Notes: generated by a model not told the origin, from the letters alone. A DNA stretch of 33,038 nt from Mariprofundaceae bacterium (GCA_030950835.1 JAUZQU010000124.1:1-33038), one strand, 5' to 3'. Counted from the first letter of the stretch, positions 16,801 through 25,570 are shown. Program-made: numbers and translations.

Positions 16801-18560
16801 GCCTGCGTAAAGGCTTTCGTCGCCGCAGCCAGGTTTTCAACCTCAGCTTCTAACTCCTCCCGCAGCGACTGTAATGTTTGGGTAAGCTCACGTGCCTTAT
16901 CTTCGAGGACGAGCACGGTCGCTTGACGCAAGGATTCCAAGTTCGAGACATAGCGCTGGATGACACCGATGTTCTCCTCAAGCCTCTCACCCTGCTCCCC
17001 CAGTAACGCTGTTGTCCCTGGAAGGATACGGTTGGCCTCTTCAATCGCAGCATTCAGTTTCTCCTGCTCTTCTTTGCTGCGTCTCTTCGAGGCCGTTGCC
17101 GCCTCCATAACCTGCAGCGCTCGCCGTAACACAGACAATTGCGTCTGCTGGGCTTTTGCCTCGTTCAGCAAGTCCTCAGTCGCATCCCGTGTCACGGCGT
17201 CAAGAAGCTTTAACGCACCGACAAGACCGCCTACCGCCGCAGCAACAAGAGGGAAAAACCGCAATGCAAGACGTAAGACAAAGAGAAGATTCCGAAAGAC
17301 TTCCCCAATGAGAATCCTTCCAGCCTTCGTGAGTAATGTCCACGCCGTTGCAGCCGCCCCAGCACCCTCGGCTACACCCGTCACAGCTTTGGTGTAGGCC
17401 GCCAACGTGTTAAAGCTTGCCTTCATCCCTTCAACAAGAGCCGTGAGCGATGGAATGGCCTTTGATGCTGCGACAAAGTTGATGGCCAACAGGGCAAGCC
17501 TCACGCCGGACAGGATAGATGTAAACTGCACAATCGTTCCGATTATTTGAAGAAGAGGACCACCAAAAAACTGGAGAGACGCAATGAGTGTTGGGAAGCG
17601 AGAAGCCACTTGCGCCACTTGCGTGTCAAGATCGACAAGCGCCTTCGTCAAATCCTCACGGATCGTTAACGTAGCCTGCGCAACGGTCTGGTTATAACTC
17701 TCCCACGCCGCCTGATTTCTCTTGAGCGCTCCAAATAGGTTCTCGTCAAATGCCTGCGCCACCTTCCCAACAGCGAACTCCGTGGATTCCATAATCTTGT
17801 TGTAGACCGCAGCCGTACGAGAACCCTGCTGCATGTTGAGCGCAGCCCGTGTCACATTGATGCCCATGTTGGTCAGGCGGCGTGGAAGACCAACAAAGGC
17901 ATTGTCAATGGCAATGATGACGTCGAGAAAGTCTTGCTTCGCCACAACGGCAAAGTCAGCGGCACGCTCAATGAGCTTATCAATCTGCTCAGCCGTGAGG
18001 CCCGTCGAACGTGACATCTCCAGCATGATCAGCTGTGCTTGCCTGATCTCATCGGCTGAAACACCCGTCACCTGCTGGAGACGACGTGACGCCGTCACAA
18101 GACGCTCAAGAGAAACAGAGGCATCCCCCGTGGCACGCCGGTACGAATCGAGGGCAGCTTGCAAACCAAACTGCGTCTTCTCTAGCTCAATCCCAATACG
18201 CAGATACTCATTGGACGCACGCAAGAGACCGCTGCCAAGCGCTCGGGTGAGCTTACCAACGGCAAACTCCAACGCAGTCACACCCGCGAGGACCGTGCCA
18301 CCAATAATGAGTCCAAACTTTCCAGCCGAGGCAATGGCCCCTCCGAGAGCCACGCCAAGACCCCTGACCGTGGTACCAAGAAGGTTAAACTGCGTCGTTG
18401 AATCCTCAACAGACTTGTTCACCTTCTTGAGCTGCGCATCAACGTTCTCCGTGTCCTTGCCCGTCTCCTTGAGAGCTTGGCGGAGCGCACGTAAGGCAGC
18501 CACGACCTCACGCGGATCGGCATCAAACGAAAACTCTATGCCACCAATCGAAACACCCAC
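13797..18560 (-). CDS. Tail tape measure protein
   Basis: 1587 aa with long coiled-coil stretches. C-terminus FFQRGGLVRGRRIFGDRVPSLLEPGEFVMKRKAVEKFG is characteristic. Lies downstream of the frameshifted chaperone gene. Confidence 0.96.
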   Translation of the reverse strand: MGVSIGGIEFSFDADPREVVAALRALRQALKETGKDTENVDAQLKKVNKSVEDSTTQFNLLGTTVRGLGVALGGAIASAGKFGLIIGGTVLAGVTALEFAVGKLTRALGSGLLRASNEYLRIGIELEKTQFGLQAALDSYRRATGDASVSLERLVTASRRLQQVTGVSADEIRQAQLIMLEMSRSTGLTAEQIDKLIERAADFAVVAKQDFLDVIIAIDNAFVGLPRRLTNMGINVTRAALNMQQGSRTAAVYNKIMESTEFAVGKVAQAFDENLFGALKRNQAAWESYNQTVAQATLTIREDLTKALVDLDTQVAQVASRFPTLIASLQFFGGPLLQIIGTIVQFTSILSGVRLALLAINFVAASKAIPSLTALVEGMKASFNTLAAYTKAVTGVAEGAGAAATAWTLLTKAGRILIGEVFRNLLFVLRLALRFFPLVAAAVGGLVGALKLLDAVTRDATEDLLNEAKAQQTQLSVLRRALQVMEAATASKRRSKEEQEKLNAAIEEANRILPGTTALLGEQGERLEENIGVIQRYVSNLESLRQATVLVLEDKARELTQTLQSLREELEAEVENLAAATKAFTQAEASRQAAGLLGKAVGALGEFFGIGGIQALERRQQAINELAQQIAEVERRLSEITALIEGQTDAVKEQADEFAKLNREALQAERRLIVARRELELLRARQSVMEQIAQIHEEINDVSPAIRTLEAVRRQVQALEQQEQRMREIVRLQQASFRAQERLLELQLKEADERTRVEIEEELRKLRDQREAFMVESRAELANLGRLLDAMREQEVSLTQAFRRDVRRAVSDFVAESKAAFTALSQPIQAIVERFRIEFKRAQRENFEETKRLMQEFERAVEPMETALRRQLQDVETRLAETRQRLRVVSDEQTRKALRDQERQLEDSLRTIQTQLEDFEKQRHEFLKAQAQRQEAILTDLGRRTADAIGQEINSSLDRIVRLSVDASSRIVQATQETVDRLRELRSQDIEDEARAMEEIVRIQEEGKSRAIRILHEARQQALQALEQLRRGFEAQSKLAVQTELSTVQGAVRGQEEVPGRVFVSKEQVSRAEERLRDLDAVIRQIQLSLGGISEASADAMRLLDAQSSRVERRLREVAENMDRVRERLAEADRLSIEQIAALPKMFAQSSRSAIDELTRFSQQLQERVEFLGELIERRARSVERVRARQASIAEEIARKEREIQQVGEGDLERKKALQEELLTLQSRFASAIEEEAQLVSGLTEAHQAVLSISERRLAVEDRIKALTKETADIQRQAESEIATRRVQVAEERLRRLEEEGASREDRLKARLEFLKAEEKQLELEGGESELTREQRKRVRAEIEKTRAALKGGVLFDFFDELERFSDQTVTTFGLMRTLADETARQMQQSFAQFFFDVFEGRVTSMKDFFRSVMRSIEVIAAQTAASLVTKGIFKLLASFGASIIGGMFGGGEGGSEASATEGNANADITGSSLSLPEGEFFQRGGLVRGRRIFGDRVPSLLEPGEFVMKRKAVEKFGLKTMEEINDGRQPVPVAVGTERDKKGVTIVNLSDPDEIRRFLAQNPDAVVNIVSRDVKMNGQMRRVLMR

Positions 18561-18562
18561 CG

Positions 18563-19338
18563 CTACACCTTCTTGAGTGTTGATGGATCGATATTAAAAT
18601 GCTTCAGCGCCTCTTGAATCGACATCTCGCGTACCTTCTTCGGAGGACGCTTAGGCCTGGGAGGAAATGCCTCATGCATCTCCCCGCTCGGTGATGACTC
18701 CTTTGCTTTCTCCTCGAGATACTCCGCCAGCTCAGCCGCCGCCCCAGACATCAAGATGATTTGTCCGAGGGTGTGTCGCTCTGTAAGCTCGACAAGAGAG
18801 ACGTGCCAGCGCTGGCACGTAGACTCAAGAGCGAGCGCGAGACTCGTCCCTGCACGAGACTCATCATCCTTCTGAGCGCGATAACGCTTCCGCGCAAGGG
18901 CAGCAGCAAAAAATCGTGTTCACCATTTACTACGACTTGACCGCCACAGAGCGAAAGACATTCATCTAACGTAGCATGCTCGTCAACCCACTCAGCATCG
19001 TATTGCGTATCATCACCGTCGAGCTTGGCGTAATAATTCAATAAAAAAACCGCGCCCTGCCGAGCAATTTCGGCAAAATCATCTTGGGTCGCGGTTTCAT
19101 TCGGAGAAAGCTGTTTTGCATCAATCCTCTTGACCATGGGTGTGAGAACGTTCGCCAAACGCTTGGCAGGACCCATGGGAAGAGGACGGAGGGTAATCGT
19201 CTTGCCACCAACCGTGACTTGACGCCCTCCGTCTATCTGAGGAAACAGAATACGTTCCTCAAGCTGTCGAAGCTCCTCGTCAGAGAGGCCTTCAACAGCC
19301 TTGTCAAATTCAAGGTCGTTTAAGGCATCGTCAGGCAT
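18563..19338 (-). CDS. Tail assembly chaperone, -1 frameshift fusion product (lambda gpGT analogue), about 258 aa
   Basis: T TTT TTG heptamer at 18913-18907 in the 195-aa frame. The -1 frame is open from there and reads ...HDFLAAALARKRYRAQKDDESRAGTSLALALESTCQRWHVSLVELTERHTLGQIILMSGAAAELAEYLEEKAKES..., joining the 63-aa ORF. Confidence 0.88.
18751..19338 (-). CDS. Tail assembly chaperone, unshifted product (lambda gpG analogue)
   Basis: 195-aa ORF between the tail tube and tape measure genes. The C-terminal 50 residues after the slippery site are Ser/Leu-rich and look like an overlapping non-primary frame. Confidence 0.85.
   Translation of the reverse strand: MPDDALNDLEFDKAVEGLSDEELRQLEERILFPQIDGGRQVTVGGKTITLRPLPMGPAKRLANVLTPMVKRIDAKQLSPNETATQDDFAEIARQGAVFLLNYYAKLDGDDTQYDAEWVDEHATLDECLSLCGGQVVVNGEHDFLLLPLRGSVIALRRMMSLVQGRVSRSLLSLRASAGTSLLSSLQSDTPSDKSS
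18907..18913 (-). promoter_or_regulatory. -1 ribosomal frameshift slippery heptamer T TTT TTG
   Basis: Correct phase: the TTG is codon 144 of the 195-aa ORF (19338-18909 = 429 = 143x3). The new frame (18907-18754 = 153 = 51x3) matches the 63-aa ORF. Confidence 0.9.
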
Positions 19339-19377
19339 TATGCTCCTCCCCTTATGGGGTAGAGTGAGACGCTGCGA

Positions 19378-20211
19378 TTACACGGGCTGGAAGAGATACC
19401 GCTCACCGAGTACTAACTCGTTGGCCCATGTCGAGCTTGTCAATCCAAAGACGTTAAAGGCAAACGGAATCTTCGTATTTTCCGATACGCGGATATTCTC
19501 GACAAACTCCGCAGCAGCTTGAACCTTGTCAAACCGATGCACGAGCTGGAAGCCGTCGATAAAGTCGGCCACACCCAGCAATGTGTACGCCGGTAGGGCC
19601 GTCGTCCCGAACGGGATGAAGTTGGCAACAGGCTTCCCAACAAAGTCATCAACAACAGGAGCTGGGTTAAACCCTTGTCCTGCAAAGTGCACCTCAAGCC
19701 CGTTAATAGACGAGATAATCGCATAATTCTGCGACGTGTCCCACGCTGGAGTTGACGATGCCAACACAATCTCATCCCCAACGTACCAGGCATTTGCCGG
19801 CGAGTTGGCCAGCGAGATGACAGTTGCTGTTGGCGCGGTTGGCGTCGAGACAACCGTCAGGTTCGCAGGCGCGAGATACTTCGCCGCATTACTCGGGACA
19901 GACCCCAGAGCATTGATCACTGCACGGGTATCACGTGTTTGAATATTAAACGTGACCCGTGCCGCAAGAGACACCGTCGCTTGGAACTGCAAAACGCGCG
20001 GGATGCCCGTCTGCAATTCAAAGATGCCCTTGCTAACCGTGATGGTTGGCGTTTCCTCGTCCACAGGGCCGAGGTCACGAAATCCAGCCGGAGGATTTGA
20101 AATATCCACCCGAGCTGGAGTCCACGACGTGCCAAAATCGGCGATCAAAAACCGCTCAATGGCCAATGACACGTCACGAACGGTAATAGGGTTTGCATAG
20201 GTGACACCCAT
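19378..20211 (-). CDS. Major tail tube protein
   Basis: 277 aa, upstream of the chaperone and downstream of the tail terminator. GIFELQTGIPRVLQFQATVSLAARVTFNIQ fits a tube-like beta-rich pattern. Confidence 0.75.
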   Translation of the reverse strand: MGVTYANPITVRDVSLAIERFLIADFGTSWTPARVDISNPPAGFRDLGPVDEETPTITVSKGIFELQTGIPRVLQFQATVSLAARVTFNIQTRDTRAVINALGSVPSNAAKYLAPANLTVVSTPTAPTATVISLANSPANAWYVGDEIVLASSTPAWDTSQNYAIISSINGLEVHFAGQGFNPAPVVDDFVGKPVANFIPFGTTALPAYTLLGVADFIDGFQLVHRFDKVQAAAEFVENIRVSENTKIPFAFNVFGLTSSTWANELVLGERYLFQPV

Positions 20212-20222
20212 ACGTTTCCTCC

Positions 20223-20624
20223 TTACGATGTTTCACGCAAGAGCGTTGTCGTAAAGTTCAGCGAAAATACCACACGATTGTTGGCGTCACGGAAATGGAC
20301 GCCAGGTTCGTGATCTCCAAAAATCCGTCCTGGATTGTTCGCCAGGACGTTTGCCTGATTATCCAACGCTGAGAAGACCTTCTCAGCTTTCTGCATCCCT
20401 GACGTAATGCTATCAGCCCTGATCAGAACCTGAAACTGCACACGCTTAATGGCATTGAGGTCAGCAGCCAATCGAGGACCACCTGTTGGGATCACCGCAA
20501 CAGCCTCTGTTGGCTGATGGGGAAGCTGATACAAGAACACGTCAACGCCAAGCGTCCCTATTCCAGAGGTTTGGAGATGCGTGCCTACGTCATTCAGGAC
20601 TGAATCAGTCAGTTGCACCGTCAC
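20223..20624 (-). CDS. Tail terminator / minor capsid-like protein
   Basis: 133 aa. VQFQVLIRADSITSGMQKAEKVFSALDNQ...HFRDANNRVVFSLNFTTTL. Synteny agrees. Confidence 0.65.
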   Translation of the reverse strand: MTVQLTDSVLNDVGTHLQTSGIGTLGVDVFLYQLPHQPTEAVAVIPTGGPRLAADLNAIKRVQFQVLIRADSITSGMQKAEKVFSALDNQANVLANNPGRIFGDHEPGVHFRDANNRVVFSLNFTTTLLRETS

Positions 20625-20824
20625 GAGACAGCCTCGACATCAATGTCCATACGGACGACCATGATTTCCCTCAAGTCATGAGGTTTATGCGTCTGCTGTG
20701 TGACAGCATGCACAATGTTGCCGTTCTCAAACTTCAAGACCAACGTCCCGTAAAAGCCAGCCTTAGCCAACTTTACGAGAAGCCGGTCGTAAATGATCTG
20801 ACACTGCTTCTCAGGCGTCAGCAT
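20621..20824 (-). CDS. Small protein resembling DUF2292/YezD-like proteins
   Basis: 67 aa. KAGFYGTLVLKFENGNIVHAVTQQT resembles the YGxxxLxxxxGxIVxxxxTE pattern. Weak, short match. Confidence 0.4.
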   Translation of the reverse strand: MLTPEKQCQIIYDRLLVKLAKAGFYGTLVLKFENGNIVHAVTQQTHKPHDLREIMVVRMDIDVEAVS

Positions 20825-23800
20825 ACAAAACCAACTCTTTCACCCGATCCCACCAGGCCTCCCGCACAGTGTCAGGAAAGGCATACGCTTCAGGAACGCG
20901 CGTATATGCCACTCGTAAATGTTCCTCGGCACGTTTGACCTGCCGATTAAGATACCGATTGAGATCCTCAATGTCCCGAAACCATAAACGCTCAGATTTA
21001 TGCGACTCTGTGACCTGCCCAAGGCCAATAGCCATGGAGGCGTCAAGAACAAGAGGAATGTGCGTTCCCCCGTGAGGGATCATACCTGCTTTTGCGAGAA
21101 ACATCAGCGCCGACTGGTACACTTTCCAAGCATGCGTAAAATAGGGAAAATCATCCCTCCACATCTGATGCTCATGGTACAGTCGCACAATCTCCTGGAG
21201 ATGCAAGATATCGTCGTCAGTTAGCACCTTCCCTTGATCCACGGACCACTTGACAAGGTTTAAGTGGTCTCTGATGAGCAACACCCACGCGAGCTTACGC
21301 TCAGGATGCTGCTTGAGGTCCTTGATGAGCAGTTCCATATTCCGCGTCTTTATCTTCCACCTGCGGTCTGCCTCGGTGAGGTACCCGTAATGGGCTAACA
21401 TCGTGTCGGGTAACACCAGCGCAGGAACAACAGGCTGATCGTAGGTGCCTTCAGGACCGCTCTCGACATGCTCATGAATGACACCAACAAAACGGTATGA
21501 GGGACGACGCCGAAATATCCGCACGGGGACATCCTCATGATGCTCAGCATCAAGCGTGAGATGCCGCTGGCGGAGGACAAACCCCTCATAGAGAGAATCA
21601 TGCATGAGATACTTGTGCATGCCCCGCCCGTTGACAAGAACTTCATCGGCGTCGAGCCACAAGATCCAATCACCCGTTGCATGACGGATTGAGGCATTCC
21701 TCGCTGCTGCAAAGTCATGCGGCCATTCCCCTTGCGTGATGATCAGCGTCGGAGGTTGATAGACATGCGGTATGACCTTCTGGGCGATGGCCAGCGTGTC
21801 ATCCGTTGATCCCGTATCGTGAATGATGATCTCGTCAACATACGGAACCACACTCTTCAAGCACCTGGAGATGTTATCCGCCTCATCCTTCACGATCATG
21901 CAGCATGAAACACGTTGGTACGGGAGGGTGGTCTTAACCTTATGCTCAAGATCAATGGATCCAAACCCTGTCTTCTTTGGATTCGCTCTCCAGCAAATGA
22001 ACCAATGACCAACAATCTCTCCACGCGACGTGATCGTCCAAAACCCTGCATCGGAGAATACCTCGTCCTTTTCTCCGAAGATCTGCTGAATATCACGGAT
22101 AGTAAAGTGGTGAATATGCTGCGGAAGATGCTCTGCTCCCTCCTCATGTCTCCACGCAATGCTTTCCATCGGGCCAATAGGCATGGTCACGGCAACAAGC
22201 CCGCCAGGCTTGGCACAAAGCTCAATTGCGGAGAGGAACTCCGTCACGTGCTCAATATGCTCAAGAATCTCACCTGCCACAACAACATCGTACCGATGAA
22301 TGTGCTCCGTCCCTACACAAAGGTCACGCCACGACAACGTCTCGAAACGAAGATGCGATGGCGTCTTGGCGTGCGAAGCACTAAATTGCATGGCCTCTTT
22401 GATGACGCGATCCCCAACATCTACGCCAACGCCGTGCATGGGCGGCCATCGTGTATTCACATACGTGAGGAAGTCACCGTTGTGGCATCCCACATCAAGC
22501 CAGCTCCCAGAAACATGCCCACCGAAACGCTCAATGTGATCAGCCAACTTGACAAAACGCCACCGGTGATCCCAGTTGTCATGACACGCTGTGCTGCTCT
22601 CCACAAGATGAAACTGATCCGTCTTCCTCACCGAAACATCAATCAGTTGCTGCGCACGCTTCTCCCACTCATCAAGACCATGAAGCTTCGCCCAGTCTCT
22701 GACGGCCACAATGTCAGAGTGATAGATCAAATTCTCAAGAATGCGATCCCTCTTCTCGGCATACCGCTTCTCAAAGAGCTGTGTGAGCACACACTCCCAT
22801 TCCGCTGCAATATCATCCCAATACCGCTTGCGTTGAGCAGTCATTTCGACGCACTGGTGACGAAGGTCAAAGCTTCTGCCTCGCGCCTCGACAAGATCAA
22901 CGACAGCCTTGACAAAATCATCTTGATATCGTTGAGATGCGGCATCTCCCTCAATGAGAATACCAGCCTGCCCGACGGTTTCAGGAAGCGCAAAGTCTTT
23001 TGTCGTGATGGGAATGGCTCCGCAATGCTGAGCCTCCATGACGGAAATGCAGGAAATCTCAGCAAATTGCGTGGGATAGAGCCAAGCTTGCGCCCGACGC
23101 ATCTCCTCATAGAGGCGAGCCTTCGGTAGGTTTCCGAGAAACGTGACGTCAAGATCAGACGACGTCCGCGCTAACTCCTCGGCGGCTTCGATCTCATAGG
23201 AAACATGACGTGCCAGCGGAAGATCCTTTGAGAAGGTGTACCACGCAAGGCCAAGGCGGGCTTGCGGAATGCGCTTCTTGATCTGCGGCCAGATCCTTGT
23301 CAGCAAGATCTTCACGCCCCTCTCAGGACGCGAAGTATAGAGAAAATAATAGGGATCGCGCGGAGCACGCGGATCAGCAGGATCGCCGATCAGCTCACGA
23401 TCAATGCCATTCCTTGTAATGATCACGTGCTTGAGAAAGGCATCGCGTGAGTGAGCTGGAGCCTCTCTCTCATAGACGTAGAGATGAAATTGAGACAAGA
23501 ATAAGTAGGCATCTGTCTGCCAGAGATGTTCCTCCCACGACCCAAATCCTGATGGAAGGACATCGTGATTCCACAGCCAAATCATCTTTGCCCGTGTCTT
23601 CTTCGAGGCAAACACGGGATTTCTCACAATAACCAACAAGTCAAAGTCATAGACGGGACTGACATCATCAAACGTGCTGACGGGCAAGTATTCAACCCCG
23701 TAACGATCAAACGAAGCCTCGTCAACGGGGCAAAAGACCTTCACGCTATGCCCGCGACGTGCAAGCGCACGCGAAAGGCAGACAACAGCCGTCTCAGATC

Positions 23801-23879
23801 CACCCAAGCTTTCCTTCTCAACAGAATCAGCACGAATCGGTAATCCAGTCCCAACTAAAAATGCACAGGCGTATCTCAT
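20811..23879 (-). CDS. Multidomain GT4 glycosyltransferase - SAM methyltransferase - GT2 glycosyltransferase
   Basis: 1022 aa. GT4: GGSETAVVCLSRALARRGHSVKVF, LYTSRPERGVKILL, ISVMEAQHCGAIPITT. MTase: GSWLDVGCHNGDFLTYV...DVVVAGEILEHIEH. GT2: VSCCMIVKDEADNISRCLKSVVPYVDEIIIHDTGSTDDT...DWILWLDADEVL. Confidence 0.93.
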   Translation of the reverse strand: MRYACAFLVGTGLPIRADSVEKESLGGSETAVVCLSRALARRGHSVKVFCPVDEASFDRYGVEYLPVSTFDDVSPVYDFDLLVIVRNPVFASKKTRAKMIWLWNHDVLPSGFGSWEEHLWQTDAYLFLSQFHLYVYEREAPAHSRDAFLKHVIITRNGIDRELIGDPADPRAPRDPYYFLYTSRPERGVKILLTRIWPQIKKRIPQARLGLAWYTFSKDLPLARHVSYEIEAAEELARTSSDLDVTFLGNLPKARLYEEMRRAQAWLYPTQFAEISCISVMEAQHCGAIPITTKDFALPETVGQAGILIEGDAASQRYQDDFVKAVVDLVEARGRSFDLRHQCVEMTAQRKRYWDDIAAEWECVLTQLFEKRYAEKRDRILENLIYHSDIVAVRDWAKLHGLDEWEKRAQQLIDVSVRKTDQFHLVESSTACHDNWDHRWRFVKLADHIERFGGHVSGSWLDVGCHNGDFLTYVNTRWPPMHGVGVDVGDRVIKEAMQFSASHAKTPSHLRFETLSWRDLCVGTEHIHRYDVVVAGEILEHIEHVTEFLSAIELCAKPGGLVAVTMPIGPMESIAWRHEEGAEHLPQHIHHFTIRDIQQIFGEKDEVFSDAGFWTITSRGEIVGHWFICWRANPKKTGFGSIDLEHKVKTTLPYQRVSCCMIVKDEADNISRCLKSVVPYVDEIIIHDTGSTDDTLAIAQKVIPHVYQPPTLIITQGEWPHDFAAARNASIRHATGDWILWLDADEVLVNGRGMHKYLMHDSLYEGFVLRQRHLTLDAEHHEDVPVRIFRRRPSYRFVGVIHEHVESGPEGTYDQPVVPALVLPDTMLAHYGYLTEADRRWKIKTRNMELLIKDLKQHPERKLAWVLLIRDHLNLVKWSVDQGKVLTDDDILHLQEIVRLYHEHQMWRDDFPYFTHAWKVYQSALMFLAKAGMIPHGGTHIPLVLDASMAIGLGQVTESHKSERLWFRDIEDLNRYLNRQVKRAEEHLRVAYTRVPEAYAFPDTVREAWWDRVKELVLYADA

Positions 23880-23903
23880 CCGTCCAACCCTCCATTCCGT
23901 ATG

Positions 23904-24140
23904 TTAGAATCCAAAAATCCTCTTCGCAGCACGAAATCCTCGCTTCCCAAGTCTCTTGATCACTTCACGATTATGGTGGCGTATCACGGCAGCACGGGCT
24001 GCCGCGCGGGACCGAAACGTTCTCACCACACCACGCTTTGGCCCCCCGATCCTGACCCGATACAGGCCTCGTATCCGTCGGATACGTGACAAATCGCGGA
24101 AACGAGCCCGCACCGTGGCCAGACCTGTACGAACAAACAA
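23904..24140 (-). CDS. Small Arg-rich hypothetical protein, likely starting at TTG 24140
   Basis: The ORF track gives 141 aa (23904..24329), overlapping the upstream gene by about 175 nt. A TTG 13 nt after the upstream TAG would give a 78-aa product, MFVRTGLATVRARF... Confidence 0.5.
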   Translation of the reverse strand: MFVRTGLATVRARFRDLSRIRRIRGLYRVRIGGPKRGVVRTFRSRAAARAAVIRHHNREVIKRLGKRGFRAAKRIFGF

Positions 24141-24153
24141 CCGCTCGGCACGT

Positions 24154-24669
24154 CTACCGTATCGTCGTGGTGGCTTGCGGCCCAAGCGCTTGGCGGCGTC
24201 CCGCCTGAATATGTTTCTTGCGATGGCGCTCAGCCGGCGTCGTGACCTTGGTACCTCTGATCTTCTTCTCAATGGCACGCTCAACCCTCTTTCTCCACGC
24301 CTCAATAAAAACGGGCTTCTTTGACACAACTGTTTCCGTTACAGCGCGGGAAATAAACTTCGGTCCACGCCTTCCATCCACAAGGCGCTGACGCGCTTGC
24401 GTATCCTCGTGCACCTTTGCCGCATAGGGCGTGTCATTCTCAATGACCACCTTGCCCTTCTCATTTTCAGCCACACGTGTCGCACGCTTGAGACGCCCCG
24501 TTTGCTCCGGCGTGTAGGTACGAACGAGAGGAAGCGTGCGCTCTTCCAATTCCTCCCTGAGCGCACGTTTAAGAAGGTCAGGATAGGCGCGGATCAGTTC
24601 GGCAAGACGCTTGTCGGCCTCGGCAAATTGCTTGCTCGTGTCCTTGACCGTCAAAAATTGCCGAGCCAT
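24154..24669 (-). CDS. Head-tail joining protein, HK97 gp10-like
   Basis: 171 aa. KRALREELEERTLPLVRTYTPEQTGRLKRATRV...YAAKVHEDTQARQ. Confidence 0.75.
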   Translation of the reverse strand: MARQFLTVKDTSKQFAEADKRLAELIRAYPDLLKRALREELEERTLPLVRTYTPEQTGRLKRATRVAENEKGKVVIENDTPYAAKVHEDTQARQRLVDGRRGPKFISRAVTETVVSKKPVFIEAWRKRVERAIEKKIRGTKVTTPAERHRKKHIQAGRRQALGPQATTTIR

Positions 24670-25037
24670 TATCTCTCTGATCGTAGGCGTACGGAGACAC
24701 CAACGACACCCTCATAGAAGTCTGTGAGCGGCTGCACCGACGAGACCACCCCTTCCGTAAACAACACGTTTCCCGCGTGGTCTTTGCCGTCGCTCAACTT
24801 GTCATCAATATTCACCACCACACCCTTTTCAAACTGCACAGACACCTCGGGAACGATCGTGAGCTGTCCTCCAGCCACAACACGCACGTGCGAGACAGCG
24901 ATCAGGCATGGCACCGTCCGAGATGACGCGGTGTCGTACGATGGCTCACCCGTCACGGAGAACCCTGTCCTCGGCGTAATCGTGCACGTGTGGATCAACC
25001 GCGTCCTGAGTACCGATGACGATCCGAGGTTGAGCAC
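24669..25037 (-). CDS. Head closure-like protein
   Basis: 122 aa. HTCTITPRTG...SYDTASSRTVPCLIA... between the connector and gp10-like genes. Confidence 0.6.
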   Translation of the reverse strand: MLNLGSSSVLRTRLIHTCTITPRTGFSVTGEPSYDTASSRTVPCLIAVSHVRVVAGGQLTIVPEVSVQFEKGVVVNIDDKLSDGKDHAGNVLFTEGVVSSVQPLTDFYEGVVGVSVRLRSER

Positions 25038-25040
25038 GTC

Positions 25041-25565
25041 TTATCCCCGCAGCAAACGAGGTCCGCGTTTCCATTCCCGAAGCAACGCAGCGGCCTCATA
25101 CGACAAGACATGACCTGTGCCCGTCGAGGCAATAGAATGCGTAACCGTACCGCCTGAGACAGAAATCGATAACGTCCCACGCTGCTGCGCATTTAAGACA
25201 TCGGGTTGACCAATCTGCGCCAATCGATAGATCGCCTGGTAAACCTGCGCCTCAGGGACGTATTTCTTCTGCCTCTCAAGATCAATGGAGAACGACGAGA
25301 CATCCGTTAAGCTAAAACGAAACGAGAGACTCAACGAACGCGGGAAGGCCAACGCTTGGCGGAGGAACAGCGGTTCACCTAACCAAGGCCTGCTGTCAAT
25401 GTCACGGCAGGCGCGGAGAAGGGCCTGTGAGCGCTTCTCGTCATCATACGAGAACCACAGGGACGATGCCATCGTCGTGGCAGCAATGCTATTCGCGTCC
25501 GTCAACGTGACATACGAGTTAGAGGTTTCCCCTCCCCACGTCGCCACAAGCGTGACCACAGCCAT
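25041..25565 (-). CDS. Head-tail connector (DnaT-like/adaptor-type protein)
   Basis: 174 aa. NSYVTLTDANSIAATTMASSLWFSYDDEKRSQALLRACRDIDSRPWLGEPLFLRQALAFPRS is typical of phage head-tail adaptor neighbours. Confidence 0.7.
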   Translation of the reverse strand: MAVVTLVATWGGETSNSYVTLTDANSIAATTMASSLWFSYDDEKRSQALLRACRDIDSRPWLGEPLFLRQALAFPRSLSLSFRFSLTDVSSFSIDLERQKKYVPEAQVYQAIYRLAQIGQPDVLNAQQRGTLSISVSGGTVTHSIASTGTGHVLSYEAAALLREWKRGPRLLRG

Positions 25566-25570
25566 GATGC

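Noticed and set aside
17833-18576. 247-aa plus-strand ORF
   Set aside because: Antisense to the tape measure gene; Ser/Arg/Ala-rich composition typical of a shadow ORF.
18563-18754. 63-aa ORF as an independent gene
   Set aside because: It is better explained as the C-terminal part of the -1 frameshift product.
21915-23129. 404-aa plus-strand ORF
   Set aside because: Fully antisense to the well-supported GT4-MTase-GT2 gene; no recognisable domain and no operon context.
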